From NCBI GenBank assembly GCA_029204225.1, contig CM055108.1, positions 47,538,815 to 47,602,814 on the forward strand: a DNA stretch of 64,000 nucleotides, read 5' to 3'. Position 1 is the stretch's first letter. Every line of letters starts with the position of its first letter. Shown in pieces: positions 34,649 through 47,153 of this stretch. A model generated the notes under the pieces. That model saw only the letters and a program-made list of their open reading frames with translations. It searched no databases and had not been told where the DNA came from. This DNA comes from Diphasiastrum complanatum. Taxonomy: Eukaryota > Streptophyta > Lycopodiopsida > Lycopodiales > Lycopodiaceae. Made by a program: the position numbers and the translations under genes.

Positions 34649-34900
34649 GTACCAATATTGGATCGACACGCCAGAGGTAGGAAAAATCTTGAGCAGTCGT
34701 ACATCCACGCGTCATACAGATATAGCATATCCGTACCAATATCAGATCAACGCGCTAGAGGTAAAGAAAACCAAGAGCAGTCGTACATCCACGTGTCATA
34801 CCGATATCACATGTCAGTACCAATATCGAAGTGACGCGTTAGAGGTAAAGAGAATCCCGAGAAGTCGTGCACTCGTGCGTTGTACCGATATCAGGTGTAC
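34649..34900 (+). repeat. three 84-bp tandem units with paired GATATC/CGCG motifs
   Basis: Units start at 34649, 34733 and 34817, each with gtaccaatat. Every unit has one motif like CAATATCAGATCAACGCG and, about 50 bases on, an inverted one like ACGTGTCATACCGATATC. The period is a multiple of three and the plus strand stays open across all units (a 28-residue repeat with SSRTSTRHTDI), but the place is the untranslated leader of copia E, so coding is doubtful. The motif resembles the array in the palindrome at 54-62.6 kb. Confidence 0.85.
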
Positions 34901-34964
34901 AACCAAAAATTTACAATTCTGTAGTGTGAATAAATTTTGTGATCCAGACTCATCTATCTAGTAA

Positions 34965-37900
34965 TGGCAACTCTAAGCGAGAGTGTCGTCAAGCAAATTG
35001 GAAGGTGCCGGCAACTATGTATGTTGGAAATTCAAACTAAAGTACATTTTGATGGAAAATGAGCTATGGGAGATCGTGACAGGTGAAGAGACAAGGACAG
35101 TGATTAAAGAAGATCAGCGGGCATTTGATAGGAGAAGACGGAAAGCCCAAAATGTCATCAACTTATCAGTTAGAGATGCAATTATTTCCTATGTTTCAGA
35201 TTCAGAAGGACCAAAAGAAGCGTGGGATACATTGAAGGCATTGTTTGAAACGACAAATACATCTCGAATACTATTTCTAAAGACAAAGTTGCATACATTG
35301 CGGATGGATGATGGTGAAACTATTGCCCATCACATATTGAAGATCAAAGAGATCCGTGATCAATTAGCAGCAGTTGGAGAGTGAGTACAAGATCGTGAGA
35401 TCATGCAATTGACATTGAATAGTTTGATTCAGTCACATCAGATGTTTGTGACGAGTATAGCCACAAGAGAAAATCTTCCAACCTATGAAGAACTAGGTGG
35501 ATTGCTTTTGCAAGAAGAGCAACATCAAAGAACTTGAATCATCGTAGCAGGAGTTATGATCAAGATCTTGCAGTTAGAGGATGAGGTGGAAGATTTGGCT
35601 GTGGAAAGTATCAATCGAGAGGAGGAAACTCAAGCCGATGATCATTTTAACAATTTCATGAGCAAGTCAATGATAGTCTGAATCGAGGTAAATGGAATCA
35701 AGATCGAGGTCAAGGACACGGCTATTCAAGACAAAATAAATCTGGAAATTGTAGGTACTGCAACAAACTTGGTCACTAGGAGTGTGAATGCTTCAAGAAA
35801 CAGAAGGAGATGGAACAAAGAAAAGACAAATGGCAAGCGAGAAATTATGCTGATCAACATCAATTTGATGACTATTATTATGAAGACAATTATACTGATC
35901 AACATCAATACGATGATGATCAATATGAAGATGATACAGGTGAGAGTTCAAAATTGTTCATTACAGCATTAATGACAAGTGATGAAGCCGAGGATACCTG
36001 GTACATTGATAGTGGTGCATCCAAGCACATGACTTCAAGAAAAGAGTGGTTTTCAGAACTCAAGAAAACTGACAATGGTGATGAAGTTGGACAAGCTGAT
36101 GGCAAATTGCTATCTGTTAAAGGAGTTGGAGTGGTACCAGTGAAGTTAGCCAACGGGAAGATAAAGCATATAAGCAATGTGCAATATGTACCTAGCTTAG
36201 CTAACAATCTACTATCTGTTGGGACGATGGCTGATCAACAACTCAAGATTGAGTTTGACAATGACAAATGTCTTGTCAAAGACATCAAGAATCACTACAA
36301 AGTGATTTCTACAAGAGCTAGAGTCAACGGGAATCGACTCTACAAATTGAATGCGAGATCTTTTACTCAAGCTATGGTAAGCATTGTTGACAGTCGAAGT
36401 GATCTTTGGCATCAAAAATTTGGTCATATCAGTGCTCAAAGCTTGCAAATCCTTAAAAGAGGTAATCTAGTTGTTGGATTGCCTGATATCTCTTTTGAAG
36501 AAAAAATTTGTGAGGGTTGCATTTTGGGAAAACAACATAGAGAGAGATTTCCCAAAGATGGAGCTAGAAGAGCCAATGGCATTTTTGATCTTGTTCATAG
36601 TGATCTGTGTGGACCAATACAAACTAGGTCCATTAGTGGTGTTACTATTTCATCACATTCATTGATGAGTATAGTAGACATATCTGGATTTATTTCATAA
36701 GCAAGAAAACTGATGCTTTTGCCAAGTTTAGAGAGTTCAAGGCTCTAGTTGAAAAACAAATAGGTTGTTATATTAAGACCCTCAGATCAGATGGTGGCGG
36801 TGAGTATTTTTCAACAGAGTTTATAAATTTATGCAAGGATCAGGAGATCAAGAGACAAACCACTACACTCTATTCACCACAACAGAACGGAGTTGAAAAA
36901 CGGAAAAACAGATCCATTGTGGAGATGGCTAGGCAATGCTTAAGAGCAAGGGTTTGCCAAATACTTTTTGGGCAGAAGCATGCAACACAGCTACTCATAT
37001 CTTGAATCAGTGTCCTACGAAGTCCGTGGAGGGTAAGACACATTACGAAGCTTTTACTGGAAAGAAACCTAATGTTTCTCATTTACGAATATTAGGTTGT
37101 GATGCTTACGCTCATGTACTTGATAAAAAACGAAAGAACTTGGATGCAGAGCTGTTAAGTGTATTTTCCTTAGATATGATAAAAGAGCCAAGGCATACAG
37201 GATGTATGACACAGATGCACAAAAGATCGTGATTTTCAGAGACGCTACTTTTGATGAAATGGGTCAAAATGACCAAATAAAATTGACAGTTGATCCCTTT
37301 GATGATAAAGCTAAAGTGCAAGTGAAGAAAGAAGTTGGTGTCGATATGGAAGAGCCAATGGAAAAAGACAGGGTCAATAATGAGATTCCTAGGAGAGTGC
37401 CTAAGTGGTACTTCTCAGTAACAAGTGATGCTAATAAGGGAGATACTCCCGAATCAAGTGAGTAGGGAGAGCTCAGAAGATCACGTAGAAATCGAAAACC
37501 TCCTGTAAGATTAGAGATGAATCTAGCCCTAATGGGTTCTGTGCTCAAGGCTCAAGAACCAAAAACTTTTGATAAAGCAAGGGAGCACAAGGAGTGGCGT
37601 GAAGCTATGGAAATAGAAATGGAAGCTATATCAAAAAATAGGACGTGGAACTTGGTTGAGCTACCTGATGGTAAGACGCCTATCACATGCAAATGGATAT
37701 ACAAGATCAAATATGAAGCTGATGGGCAACTCAACAAGTATAAAGCACGGTTGGTTGCGAGAGGATTTGAGCAGCAAGAAGGTATTGATTTTGAAGAAAC
37801 CTTTGCACCCGTAGCTAAGATGGTAACTATACGTTCTATCATTGCTATTTCTGCTTTCTATGGTTGGAAGATCCAACAAATGGACGTTAAATCTGCTTTT

Positions 37901-39075
37901 CTCAATGGAGTGCTGGATGAAGAGGTGTACTTAGTACAACCTCAAGGATTTGTTGAGTCAGGGAGAGAGCATCTCGTTTGTAAGCTTAACAAAGCCATTT
38001 ATGGATTGAAGCAAGCACCACGAGCGTGGTACTCTTGCATTGATGAACACTTCAAGCAAAGGGGAATGATAAAGATTGATGCTGATCCTAATCTTTACAT
38101 TCTAAGGCAAGATTCAAATATAGTGTTCATTGTGTTGTACGTGGATGATTTGATTATTACAAGAAGTAATGAGAGCTTAATTGATGAAATAAAATCAGAT
38201 CTTTCCAAAGCTTTTGACATGAGTGATCTAGGATTGATGCACTATTGCCTTGGCATTGAAGTATGGCAAAAGGAAGACATGGTCTTTCTTACAAAAAGCA
38301 AATATGAACGAGATTTGCTTTATAAGCTCAATATGCAAGATTGTAAGCCTTTGAGTACACCTATGGATGTCAACATGAAGCTTACTACATATGATGAATC
38401 TGAGAAAGTGGATGCTTATTTGTATAGACAGCTGGTGGGTAGTTTGATTTATTTGACACACACACGACCTGACATTTCTTATGATGTTGGTGTTGTTAGT
38501 CAATTTATGCAAGATCCTAGTCAAACACATTGGAAGTCTGCTAAATGTATTCTCAGATACATTCGAGGAATATTGAATTTTGGTTTGAAGTATGATCAGT
38601 CTGAAGCACCAATGTTGGTAGGTTGTATGGATGCCGATTCGGCAGGTAGTATTGATGACAGAAGATCTACTAGTGGTCATACATTTAGCTATGGTACAAC
38701 TGCAATTTCATAGGGCAGCAAAAAACAACCTACAGTAGCCTTATCATTGACGGAAGCTGAATATCAAGCACTCAGCAATGCTACACAAGAAACAGTATGG
38801 TTACAAAGATTGCTTGTGGATTTAGGTCAACCACAAATGGATGCGACTACTATATCTTGAGATAATCAAAGTTGCATTCCCCTTGCCAAAAATCCAGTTT
38901 TACATGCTCAAACCAAGCACATCGAAATACACTACCATTTTGTTCGAGAGAAAATTCTTGATGGAGCCATTGATCTTGATTTTTGTAAATCTAAAGATCA
39001 AATGCAGATATTTTTACTAAGTCATTAGGTAGATGTAAATTTGAGAGGTTTCATACTCTATTAGGGATAGGAAAA
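34965..39075 (+). pseudogene. copia E gag-pol, nearly complete but interrupted
   Basis: Gag: KLEGAGNYVCWKFKLKYILM, NELWEIVTGEE, EAWDTLKALFETTNTSRIL; stop at 35382. Knuckle CRYCNKLGH, then a stop, then ECECFKK near 35755. From 35810 an open 296-codon stretch holds protease WYIDSGASKHMTSR and the integrase head LWHQKFGHIS ... CEGCILGKQ. Integrase core: LVHSDLCGPIQ, LRSDGGGEYFS, SPQQNGVEKRKN; frame breaks near 36660-36960 and 37170. From 37517, 398 open codons carry reverse transcriptase (KWIYKIKYEADGQLNKYKAR, QQMDVKSAFLNG, VLYVDDLIITRSN) and the start of RNase H. One TAG at 38711-38713 then precedes [10 protein letters not shown] and HIEIHYHFVREK. The catalytic YVDD is intact. Best-preserved element of the window. 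Confidence 0.9.
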
Positions 39076-39099
39076 TGTAATTTTATCATTGAGGGAGAG

Positions 39100-39361
39100 T
39101 GTTAGAAATCAATGATAAACTTCATTGTTATTGTATACGATGCACATTAATGTTGACAGTTGTGACCAGTTGTCAATAGCCGTAGGCTAGTCTATCAGTC
39201 TACTCATAGGTTTTCTATCTCTATCAGGGTTCAGGGTTTATTTGCACAACATACATTCTGTATGAGTTTGTGTAATAGAGTGACAGTGTGTGTTCTTCTT
39301 CCGCCTTCTTGTGGTGATTGCTTATGGTGAATGCTTGATGTTGCATATCTAATTCTTGACA
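39100..39361 (+). mobile_element. 3' LTR of copia E with polypurine tract
   Basis: Begins TGTTAGAAATC right after the polypurine tract ttgagggagag (39089-39099) and ends attcttgaca: 262 bp, a short LTR. The flank beyond is F1 gag in minus orientation, showing that E sits inside F1. Confidence 0.9.
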
Positions 39362-40380
39362 CCTCTTGCTTGAAGCCTATATTCTTCATTGATCAAGATC
39401 TTTTGAAGATCCATCAAACTTGGCAAAGTCTTTTGAATAGAAATACTTTGAACAATGTTAGCATGAGCATCCAACAAGCCATTAAGAATCACTTGAGAAA
39501 GCTCTCCTTCCTTAATGCTTTCATCCATGCAAGCCAACTCATCATTCAATGCTTTCATCCTCAAAACAAAAGTACTTGGACTTTCTTCATTATTTTGCAA
39601 ACAAAAAAATGTTTGCCTTCTTGGAGTCAACACTCTAAAAGTAGACTTGGATTCATAAAGCTTCTCAATGAATCCCATGCATCCTTAGATGAAATACACT
39701 TACCAACTTCCTTGAGAAGCTCATTGGTAATATTCATCTTGATAATGTGTAAAGCCTTCTTGGCCCTCTTATCATACCTCACTTGATCTTGTTGTGTTGA
39801 TGGTCTCTCCTCCAAACCTACAACAATATCCAAAACATCATTCATCTCAAGAAGTGATTCCATCCTCACTTTTCAGAATGAATAGTTACTTGAGGTAAGC
39901 CTATCATTGGCATCCAACATGACTCCAATTGAGGTTGCCATATAGCAATGACCTATTCTTCTTCTTCAACCTATTTTAATGCACAAAGCACTCCTTTGAA
40001 CAACAACAAATTCTTTCAAAAGAAATCACAAATATTTGAAACTATCTCAACAATTCTCTTCTAGCACTTATACCAAGCAAATCAACACATAAAATCATGG
40101 AATCTTGATCAGCCTATGATCTACCCTCAATCTAATGACTTTTCTATCCTCAATCTAATGACTTTTGCCACTTTCTAAGATTGAAACACACTCAAATGAA
40201 GTTCAACAACCTCACTATCTAGAGATCCAATCAAAATTAGGGTTTTGTCAAAATCTTCCAAATCTACATGCAAATGCTGAAATTTTGATTATGCAATCCA
40301 ATAGCCACCACTTAGGCTGATCTAATGATCCAAAAATTGGCCAAATCTAGTATGTAAAATCAAAAATTGGAAATTGTCTT
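39362..40380 (-). pseudogene. copia F1 leader and gag fragment
   Basis: Minus strand: after the leader (from 40380), gag begins near 39940 with a broken start. It continues RMESLLEMNDVLDIVVGLEE, KALHIIKMNITNELLKEVGK, KLYESKSTFRVLTPRRQ and ELACMDESIKEGELSQVILN. The same leader and gag, in plus orientation, are at 43560-44450 (F2), nearly colinear. The fragment is cut at the right end of copia E; F1's knuckle, protease and integrase core are missing, so a deletion accompanied or followed E's insertion. Confidence 0.8.
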
Positions 40381-41470
40381 TTGATATCATCCTTGCAAAA
40401 TGTCTCAAAGTCATTTCCTTTGTACTCACCCCCTCTATTAGATCTTAGCACTTTAATGCATGCATTCAATTGGTTCTCTACCAAAGCTTTGAATTCCTTG
40501 AAATAAGCAACTGCATCAGATTTCTTCTTCAAAAGGTAGATCCACGTCTGCATTCATCAATGAATGTCATAAAATAGTAGGCTCCTCCCAATGACATAGT
40601 CTTCATAGAGCCACATAAATCACTGTGGATGAGCTCAAGTGATTTGTTCGCTCTAGCGACTCCTCCCTTATTGAAATTCTATCTATGATGCTTTCCCATC
40701 ACGCATCCTTCACAAATAGAATGCTCCTCATCTTGTATTGCAGGTAATCCACTTACCATCTTCAATTTGGCCATCAACCATAGACTTCCATAGTACAAAT
40801 GACCCATTCTTCTATGCCACAACTCATATTGTGAAGGCGTTCACAAGGCTAAACCATATTCATTTGGTTTGGCCACATCCAATTTGTAAAGCCCACAATT
40901 ACTAGCATGATATCATGTTGCCACAACCTTATAATCATGATCCATATCCTTCATCAAGCAGCTGTGTTTGACAAACTCAACTTTCAACCATTGATTTGCC
41001 ATGACTCCAACAGAAAGCACATTGGAAATATTCTTGATATTACCATCAAGAAATTGCATACGTACATCGTCGATGTTCTGAATCTGACATTCATTCCCAT
41101 TGGCCCGTGTGACATTCTCTCCATCATAGATTGGCGAGAAGTTCTTGAACCAATCATGCTTCCTAGTTATGTGTCTAGTGGCACCCGAATCTATGAACCA
41201 TCTGGCACCATCATCCACCTGAGATGCCAATGCCGATGAGAAGACATTGGTCTCATCGTCCTCTCCATCATCCTCGGCAATGTTTTCTTGTTGCTTCAGT
41301 TTGCCTTGCTCGATGCCCACTTTTTTTTTATATCACTCCCATGCCCAATGTCCTGCTTATGGCAATAGTAGCACTTGTCATTATTTTTCTTTGGCTTTGA
41401 TGATGACTCTCACTCTCCACATCATCTTTGCCCTTTCGTGGAATACGCTTCCACCCCTTCTGCTAAATTC
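40347..41470 (-). pseudogene. minus-strand copia fragment: knuckle, protease, integrase
   Basis: Minus strand from about 41450: a knuckle-like CYYCHKQDIGHGSD, then an acidic DDGEDDE linker, protease WFIDSGATRHITRKHDWF near 41190, and ISNVLSVGVMANQWLKVEFV. Further left are integrase blocks, broken, ending VENQLNACIKVLRSNRGGEY near 40440. Protease and spacing resemble copia E more than F1. It abuts the F1 leader at about 40380 without its own LTR. Confidence 0.75.
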
Positions 41471-43137
41471 ACACAAGAGGAGTTCTCCACGACTCAAGCA
41501 ACTACTCTTCACACTTAATTACTCAACTGTACAATAATTATAGATTAAGTACTTGATAGGGCCTAGTAGTAACTAACCCTTCAGCCTAGTGCCTATAGAG
41601 AAAAAAAATTGTAAAAGAAACAGTCTAATGTTTTATCTTTTTCAATGTATTGTGGCTTCTCACAAGAAAACACATCCAATTCAGGTATGAGCAACTGTTT
41701 GATTTATAAAACAAATTCATTTAGGCAAGGTAAACTAAAAGTTTTGATTATTAAGTGATAGGCATACACTTTGCATTATACACTAAAATAATTTTGCTAC
41801 TTTCTTATCTCATATATTATATCACTTAACCAAACTCGAAGATTTATGCTACATTGCATTCAATTTTTCAACTTTTGCTTCCTATAACTTTGTACAAAAT
41901 CTAACAAGTACTTCAGTCTTCTCATTAGTGTTCCTAACTTGAATACTCTTGAAACACATGGATTTGCATAAGGGTCTTAATAGTCTGAAAGGTTAGCATG
42001 GCATGGATTTGCCCTAACATGAATTTATGACTATATTAAGCCAACTCTAATGATTTAACACTCAGCTCAAGTAATTTATGATTTGTCACAAGGTCCATCT
42101 AAGTTAAACTGCGTTTAAGTAGGATTCAAGCTTGAGTACTCTTGGAAAGCATGGATATGCTCAGGGGTGACACCATGGCATCGACAGTCATAAGGATTAG
42201 TATGGTATGGATTTTGCCCTAATACCTTTACGTATGTTTCCTTGCTCATCCTATTTGCTAAAGCAATTTTTATGAATGATTAACTTTTTCTTGCACACTT
42301 TATAATGCAATTAACAAATTGATAAAGACCAATACCAAAACACTGATCGGTGTGGCACTTGCCCTGATATGGTAAAGCTTCCTCACATACTAACTCGTGT
42401 AGTTTTGTGTTGTGGGATGGTGGGAGGTACCAGTTGGATGTCTCTAAATAGGGTTTGTTTTACGGTGTTTTTTGTATTGTATTTTACTTTCAACTATATA
42501 TTTTACCTTGTTGGATTATGAATAAAGGTTTCAAAGGGTTTGCTCTTTCTTAAGCAAGAGGAACTATGTGTATGCTTTTAACTCTCTCTCACATCCTTGG
42601 GATGCAAATCCGCCTATCCTTTCCTAGGGTAGTATCAAACCATATTACGATTCATCGGCTAACAAAGGTCTTTTTTATTGTTTAGTTATTAGGTTGATTT
42701 TAGGATTCTGTTTCTCTAGGTTATGGAAAGTTCCTTTTTCCACCTAATCATTTTATTCAAATCTTGATATGCTGCATGAAAAAGGTCGTCTGTATGCATG
42801 ATTTTATTATTGAAATTGATCGTGCTACTTGTCTTGGTGCTAGAACTAAAGATAAAGTCCTTTGTCTAATTGACCTCCTTGGTACTTTTTGAGTCCCACA
42901 TTTTGATTCCACACTAAAAATGACATAACTTTTTAGTGGTAAGTCCAAATTTAGCGAAGTTTCGTGCATTGGAAAACGCTCAAAAGGGCTTTCCAATGAT
43001 ATGTTAGATGACATACTTCTGAGTTATGATTAAAAAGTTATAGCAAGTCAAAAGTATTAGTGCTATAATATTTTAATAATATAAAAGACATCTTGCACAA
43101 ATTCTTAAGGGGTCTTTTTGGAGTTCAAAACTCCCCT
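41471..43137. other. non-coding stretch between copia fragments
   Basis: No supported frame. Two phrases around agcatggatatgc / tggcatggatttgccctaa repeat at 41950-42010 and 42150-42220, an old local duplication. The right part leads into the F2 LTR. Confidence 0.4.
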
Positions 43138-43535
43138 AATAAAGTGGCCAAATAGGGTTTGGACCTATTATAAAAGGATGTAACTCGTGGAGAGAGTGAT
43201 CTTCTCTCTTCTCTATCTCATTTCATGCTTATACATGGTTCTCTTGGGTTCTACTATCCATTGGTGCACTATGCTTGTGATTGCATGCAATTTTATGATC
43301 TATAATTGCTATTTTCGGATCCACACATGTGAAATATAGTAGCTTGTTGGTTTTGTACAAACATCACCAGTACTCTATCATTTCATTCAAATTTGATCAA
43401 GTTCTATTTGAGTTTTCATCTCATTTTGTGTGTAGATGCTGATTTTTCTACATTGGTGAGATTGGTAGTGTATTTCTCTTTCTAATCAAAGATCTTTTAA
43501 GTGGATTAGATCTTAATGATCTGAAAACTTTCACA
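43138..43535 (+). mobile_element. LTR (3' part) of copia F2
   Basis: Homologous to the F1 LTR from gtggccaaatagggtttgg onward and ends CTTTCACA. It is followed by TTATATTAGAGC, an eroded primer-binding site. The first half of the LTR is not recognisable to the left. It gives the uninterrupted sequence that proves the insertion at 29324. Confidence 0.75.
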
Positions 43536-44122
43536 TTATATTAGAGCTTGTTTTTCAGGTTATGAAGGAGGAAATCATATCTATCAATGATTTGGTGAAG
43601 ATATCAAGACTAGAGCATGCTAGAGAGGATTCTACACCAAAATCGAGTTTTTTGCTTTTGTAGATTGGACCTTATGTAGATCGAAACCCTATATAGGTCT
43701 ATAAACTTGATAAATTCTGATTTTTGATTTCACATACTGGATTTGGCCAATTTCTGGATCATTGGTGGCAAATAGATTGCATATCAAATTTTTAGCATTT
43801 GCATGTAGATTTGGAATAATCAATTTTTTCTGATTTTGTCAAAACCCTAATTTTGACTAAATCTCTAGATAGTGAGATTGTTGAACTTTATTTGAGTGTG
43901 TTTCAATCTTAGGAAGTGGCAAAAGTCATTAGATTGAGGATAGATCATAGGTTGATTAAGATTCCATGATTCTATGTGTTGATTTGCTTGGTATAAGTGC
44001 TAGAAGAGAATTTGTGAGATAGTTTCAAATCTTGGTGATTTCTTTTGAAATCATTTTTTGTTGTTCAAAGGAGTGCTTTGCGCATTGAAACCGGTTGAAA
44101 AAAAAGAACATGTCATTGCTAT

Positions 44123-44450
44123 ATGGCAACCTCAATTGGAGTCATGTTAGAAGCCAATGATAGGCTTACCTCAAGTAACTATTCATTGTGGATAGTGAGG
44201 ATGGAGTCACTTCTTGAGATGAATGATGTTTTGGATATTGTTGTAGGTTTGGAGAAGAGACCAACAACACAAAAAGATCAAGTGAGGTATGATAAGAGGG
44301 CCAAGAAGGCTCTACACATGATAAAGATGAATGTTACCAATGAGCTTCTCAAGGAAGTTGGTAAGTGCACATCATCTTTGGAAGCTTGGAATTCAATGAA
44401 GAAGCTTTATGAATCCAAGTCTACTTCTAGAGTGTTGCAAAAAAGTGCAA
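44123..44450 (+). pseudogene. copia F2 gag N-terminal fragment
   Basis: Open from MATSIGVMLEANDRLTSSNY through RMESLLEMNDVLDIVVGLEK and LLKEVGKCTSSLEAWNSMKK to LYESKSTSRVL. Copia homology stops abruptly at about 44440, where sequence like the tcgcatttttcgc region near 18 kb begins. Almost the same protein as F1 gag, so the two copies are of similar age. Confidence 0.8.
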
Positions 44451-44654
44451 AAAAGCCGAAGGTAGATGGAAAATATTCTAAGTCATATTTTGGCTTGGTG
44501 TCAAGTTTTTCGAGAAATGCGAAAATGCAAACTGTGCAAAACAAAGTTCAAATATGCATATTGTGCGAAACTTAGTTCAAATATGTAGCAGTCTAAAAAT
44601 TACAAGGAAAACAAAAAATACTAAGCCTTTGACACTCAAAAACCTTAAGTTTCT

Positions 44655-45813
44655 TTAGCTCCCTCTCAAAGTGGGTATTTTTGTGATCCCCAAGCTTGCC
44701 CTTTGTCTTTCAAACATTGTCTTGTCTAAAGGCTTTGTGAAGATATCGGTCACCATCTGGTTCGTTGAAATAAACACGGTCTTCAGCTCATTTCTTTCAA
44801 CTAGATCCTTGATCAAGTGATACTTGATGGCAATGTGTTTCATTTTGGAATAAAATACATGGTCCTTCGTCAGATATATCATTGAGGTACTATCCATATA
44901 GAGAATCAGTGGCTCCTCATTGTTCTCTCCCAATCCATCTAGGAACTGTTTTAGCCACGTCAGCTCATTAGCCATCTTGGCTGCAACAACGTACTGTGCT
45001 TCACAAGAAGATTGGGTAGTTATGGTCTACTTTTTGCTGACCCAAATAACAGCTGCATCTGGTGCGATGGCATTCATTAGCACTATGCCAGGAACCATTG
45101 GAGTGTTTACTCCCTTGCAATCTGCCATTTGAAAATCATCAAGGATTTTTTGAATATATCTTGATTGGTATAGATACAATCTTCCACCCTCAAGATCTCT
45201 ATCAATCTACAAGCCCAGAGCATTTTACTTCACCTAGGTCTGATATTTCAAAGTGTCTTGAAATATCCTCCTTTACTTGTGCAATCAGCGTGTTGCTCCT
45301 TGACACCAATAATGATTACTTCACCTTCTATGACCTTTACATAGACATTGTAATTAGCCATTAAAGACTGGAAGCCTAAGGATCTGAGAGCGTGATCCTT
45401 CTTCTTGAACCACTACCTGGTAGACTATTTCAGTCCGTAGATGCTTTTGTGCATTCTATAGGCATAGTCAACAAACACTTATAGGAAAAACCTGGTGGAT
45501 GGTCCATGTAGACTTCTTCCTTCAGATCTCCATGCAGGAATGTTGTCTTTTTATTTACAATATGGATATTCAGATTGTAGGCTACTGCATATGCAAACAA
45601 TATGAGTATAGATGTATGTTTGACTACAGGAGAAGAAATTTCAATATAGTCAATACCATACTTCTGTGAAAAACCTTTTGTGACTAGCCTGGCTTTGTAT
45701 CTTGATGCATTGTTATCTGGTCCATACTTATACTTGTAGATCCATTTACATTTTACAATGTTTTTGTCTGCTGGAACTGAATCTTGTCGTGAAATATTAT
45801 ATTTTTTGTTCAA
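44655..45813 (-). pseudogene. minus-strand copia RT and RNase H fragment
   Basis: Minus strand: IVKCKWIYKYKYGPDNNASR, KARLVTKGFSQKYGIDYIEI, NKKTTFLHGDLKEEVYMDHP (reverse transcriptase start). The middle is broken. Then RNase H: ELTWLKQFLDGLGENNEEPL, KHIAIKYHLIKDLVERNELK and MVTDIFTKPLDKTM, ending at 44655. YVDD is not preserved. It lies head to head with the F2 gag fragment and belongs to a different family (note KPLDKTMFERQR). Confidence 0.8.
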
Positions 45814-45872
45814 GCCTCAGATGTCACGAAATTGTCGCACAAAATCTTCTGGACTGTTCTTCAAGCTCACTA
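45785..45872 (+). repeat. diverged copy of 27065-27160
   Basis: Shares ttgttcaagcctcagatgtc, the acgaaattgtcg phrase and ctgttcttcaagctcac with the palindrome-phrase cluster near 27.1 kb. The unit therefore moves or is part of a larger repeat family. Confidence 0.7.
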
Positions 45873-45873
45873 T

Positions 45874-46571
45874 TGAAATTTCACAATTCTAGTTTGACCC
45901 AATTTTGGTCACATGCATTGTACTTGGCAAGATGGTCATGTAAATAGATGCCACATGCGACAAATCACATAGGATGCTTTCCAATAAGTTCATTCCTCAT
46001 ATTACATTGTGATAGCATCTTTGAAATGAGACAAAAATGTGTTTGGATAGGCTAGAGAAATTCTAGGATCTAAAAATAGCATGTTTTACATTGTTTTTGG
46101 ATCTCGGGATCTTGACCCCAAGTTAGGGTGGATCCAATGACCTATTAGGCTAGATATTAGGGTTAGGGTATGAAAAGTTCAGAGGTACCCTAATATGCTC
46201 AGATCCAAGCTTGAAATGTATAAATACATGATGGGATCTCCATCAAATTATCAAGAAAAATCGAGTTTTTCCACTTCTATCATCATTGTCTTTTGGTGGC
46301 GAGTTCTAGCTATTGGATGTGCGTGTTTTTATGCATTAATTGCTTGGATTGGAAGGTGCTGAACTTGTTTACAAGTCTGAGAAGCTTGCTGTACTTTACT
46401 TTGGTTCATTTGATCAAATCTATATGCCTAATGTGGAGTTAAATGCCAAATTTGCTAGTTTTGGTAACTAGTCTTGATTCTAGCTCATAGTTTGGATCTA
46501 GATCTTTTATTTGTGCATCCTCCATCACTTTTAGGATTGATTGGGATTGAATTTGCTGTAAAATTTTGTCA
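45874..46571 (+). mobile_element. LTR of element G (plus orientation)
   Basis: About 700 bp from tgaaatttcacaattctag to ...aaattttgtca, directly followed by TGGTATCAGAGCC (46572-46584), so it is a 5' LTR. A second copy of the same LTR at about 50345-51022 is better read as a separate solo LTR. Confidence 0.75.
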
Positions 46572-46584
46572 TGGTATCAGAGCC

Positions 46585-47091
46585 TAATCAAAAGTGAGCT
46601 TTAGATTTGATTTTCTCAAGCTTTGATCCTAGATTTGAGTAGTATTGGCTTTGCTCTTGCTACTAGTTGCTAATCTAGTGATTGTACCTTCAAACTTGGT
46701 TTTATTTGAGTGATAATAGATCAAAGGGGAGTTATAGCTGCAGGAACCGAGATTGACCCATTTCCATTCAACCAAAACCAAATTAGAAAGTTCTTATGAG
46801 TTGAATCTTGAAGTACATGTCTCCTAGTAGAGGTTTTCATAAAGATTTAAATGCCACCACTCTTTAGAAGTTTGGAACAGCCATTTGAGAGCTTAATTAG
46901 GTCGTTCTTAGGCTTCGTAAGGTCCTGAAATACACCTTTTAGGTTCAGATCAAGTATTTTGATGAGTTTTCATCTAGAAATGCAAAACTAGTGAAAATTG
47001 TGTTTCTATTCTACTCGGTTTTGGATAGGTTTGTGATTGAATATGTCAATGTGATTCAACCTGAATTTAAGAGGCTTTATTTGTAAGACAT
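46585..47091 (+). other. leader of element G, non-coding
   Basis: Sequence downstream of the primer-binding site, with no frame of note. Typical copia leader length. Confidence 0.4.
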
Positions 47092-47153
47092 TTGTGTGTC
47101 ATAAAGCCGACACGCAAAAGCCCAAGTGAACCCGTGCGACTAAGACCAAGAAA

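Noticed and set aside
34649-34900. CRISPR or minisatellite coding gene
   Set aside because: Three units only, inside a copia leader between primer-binding site and gag; best taken as leader repeats.
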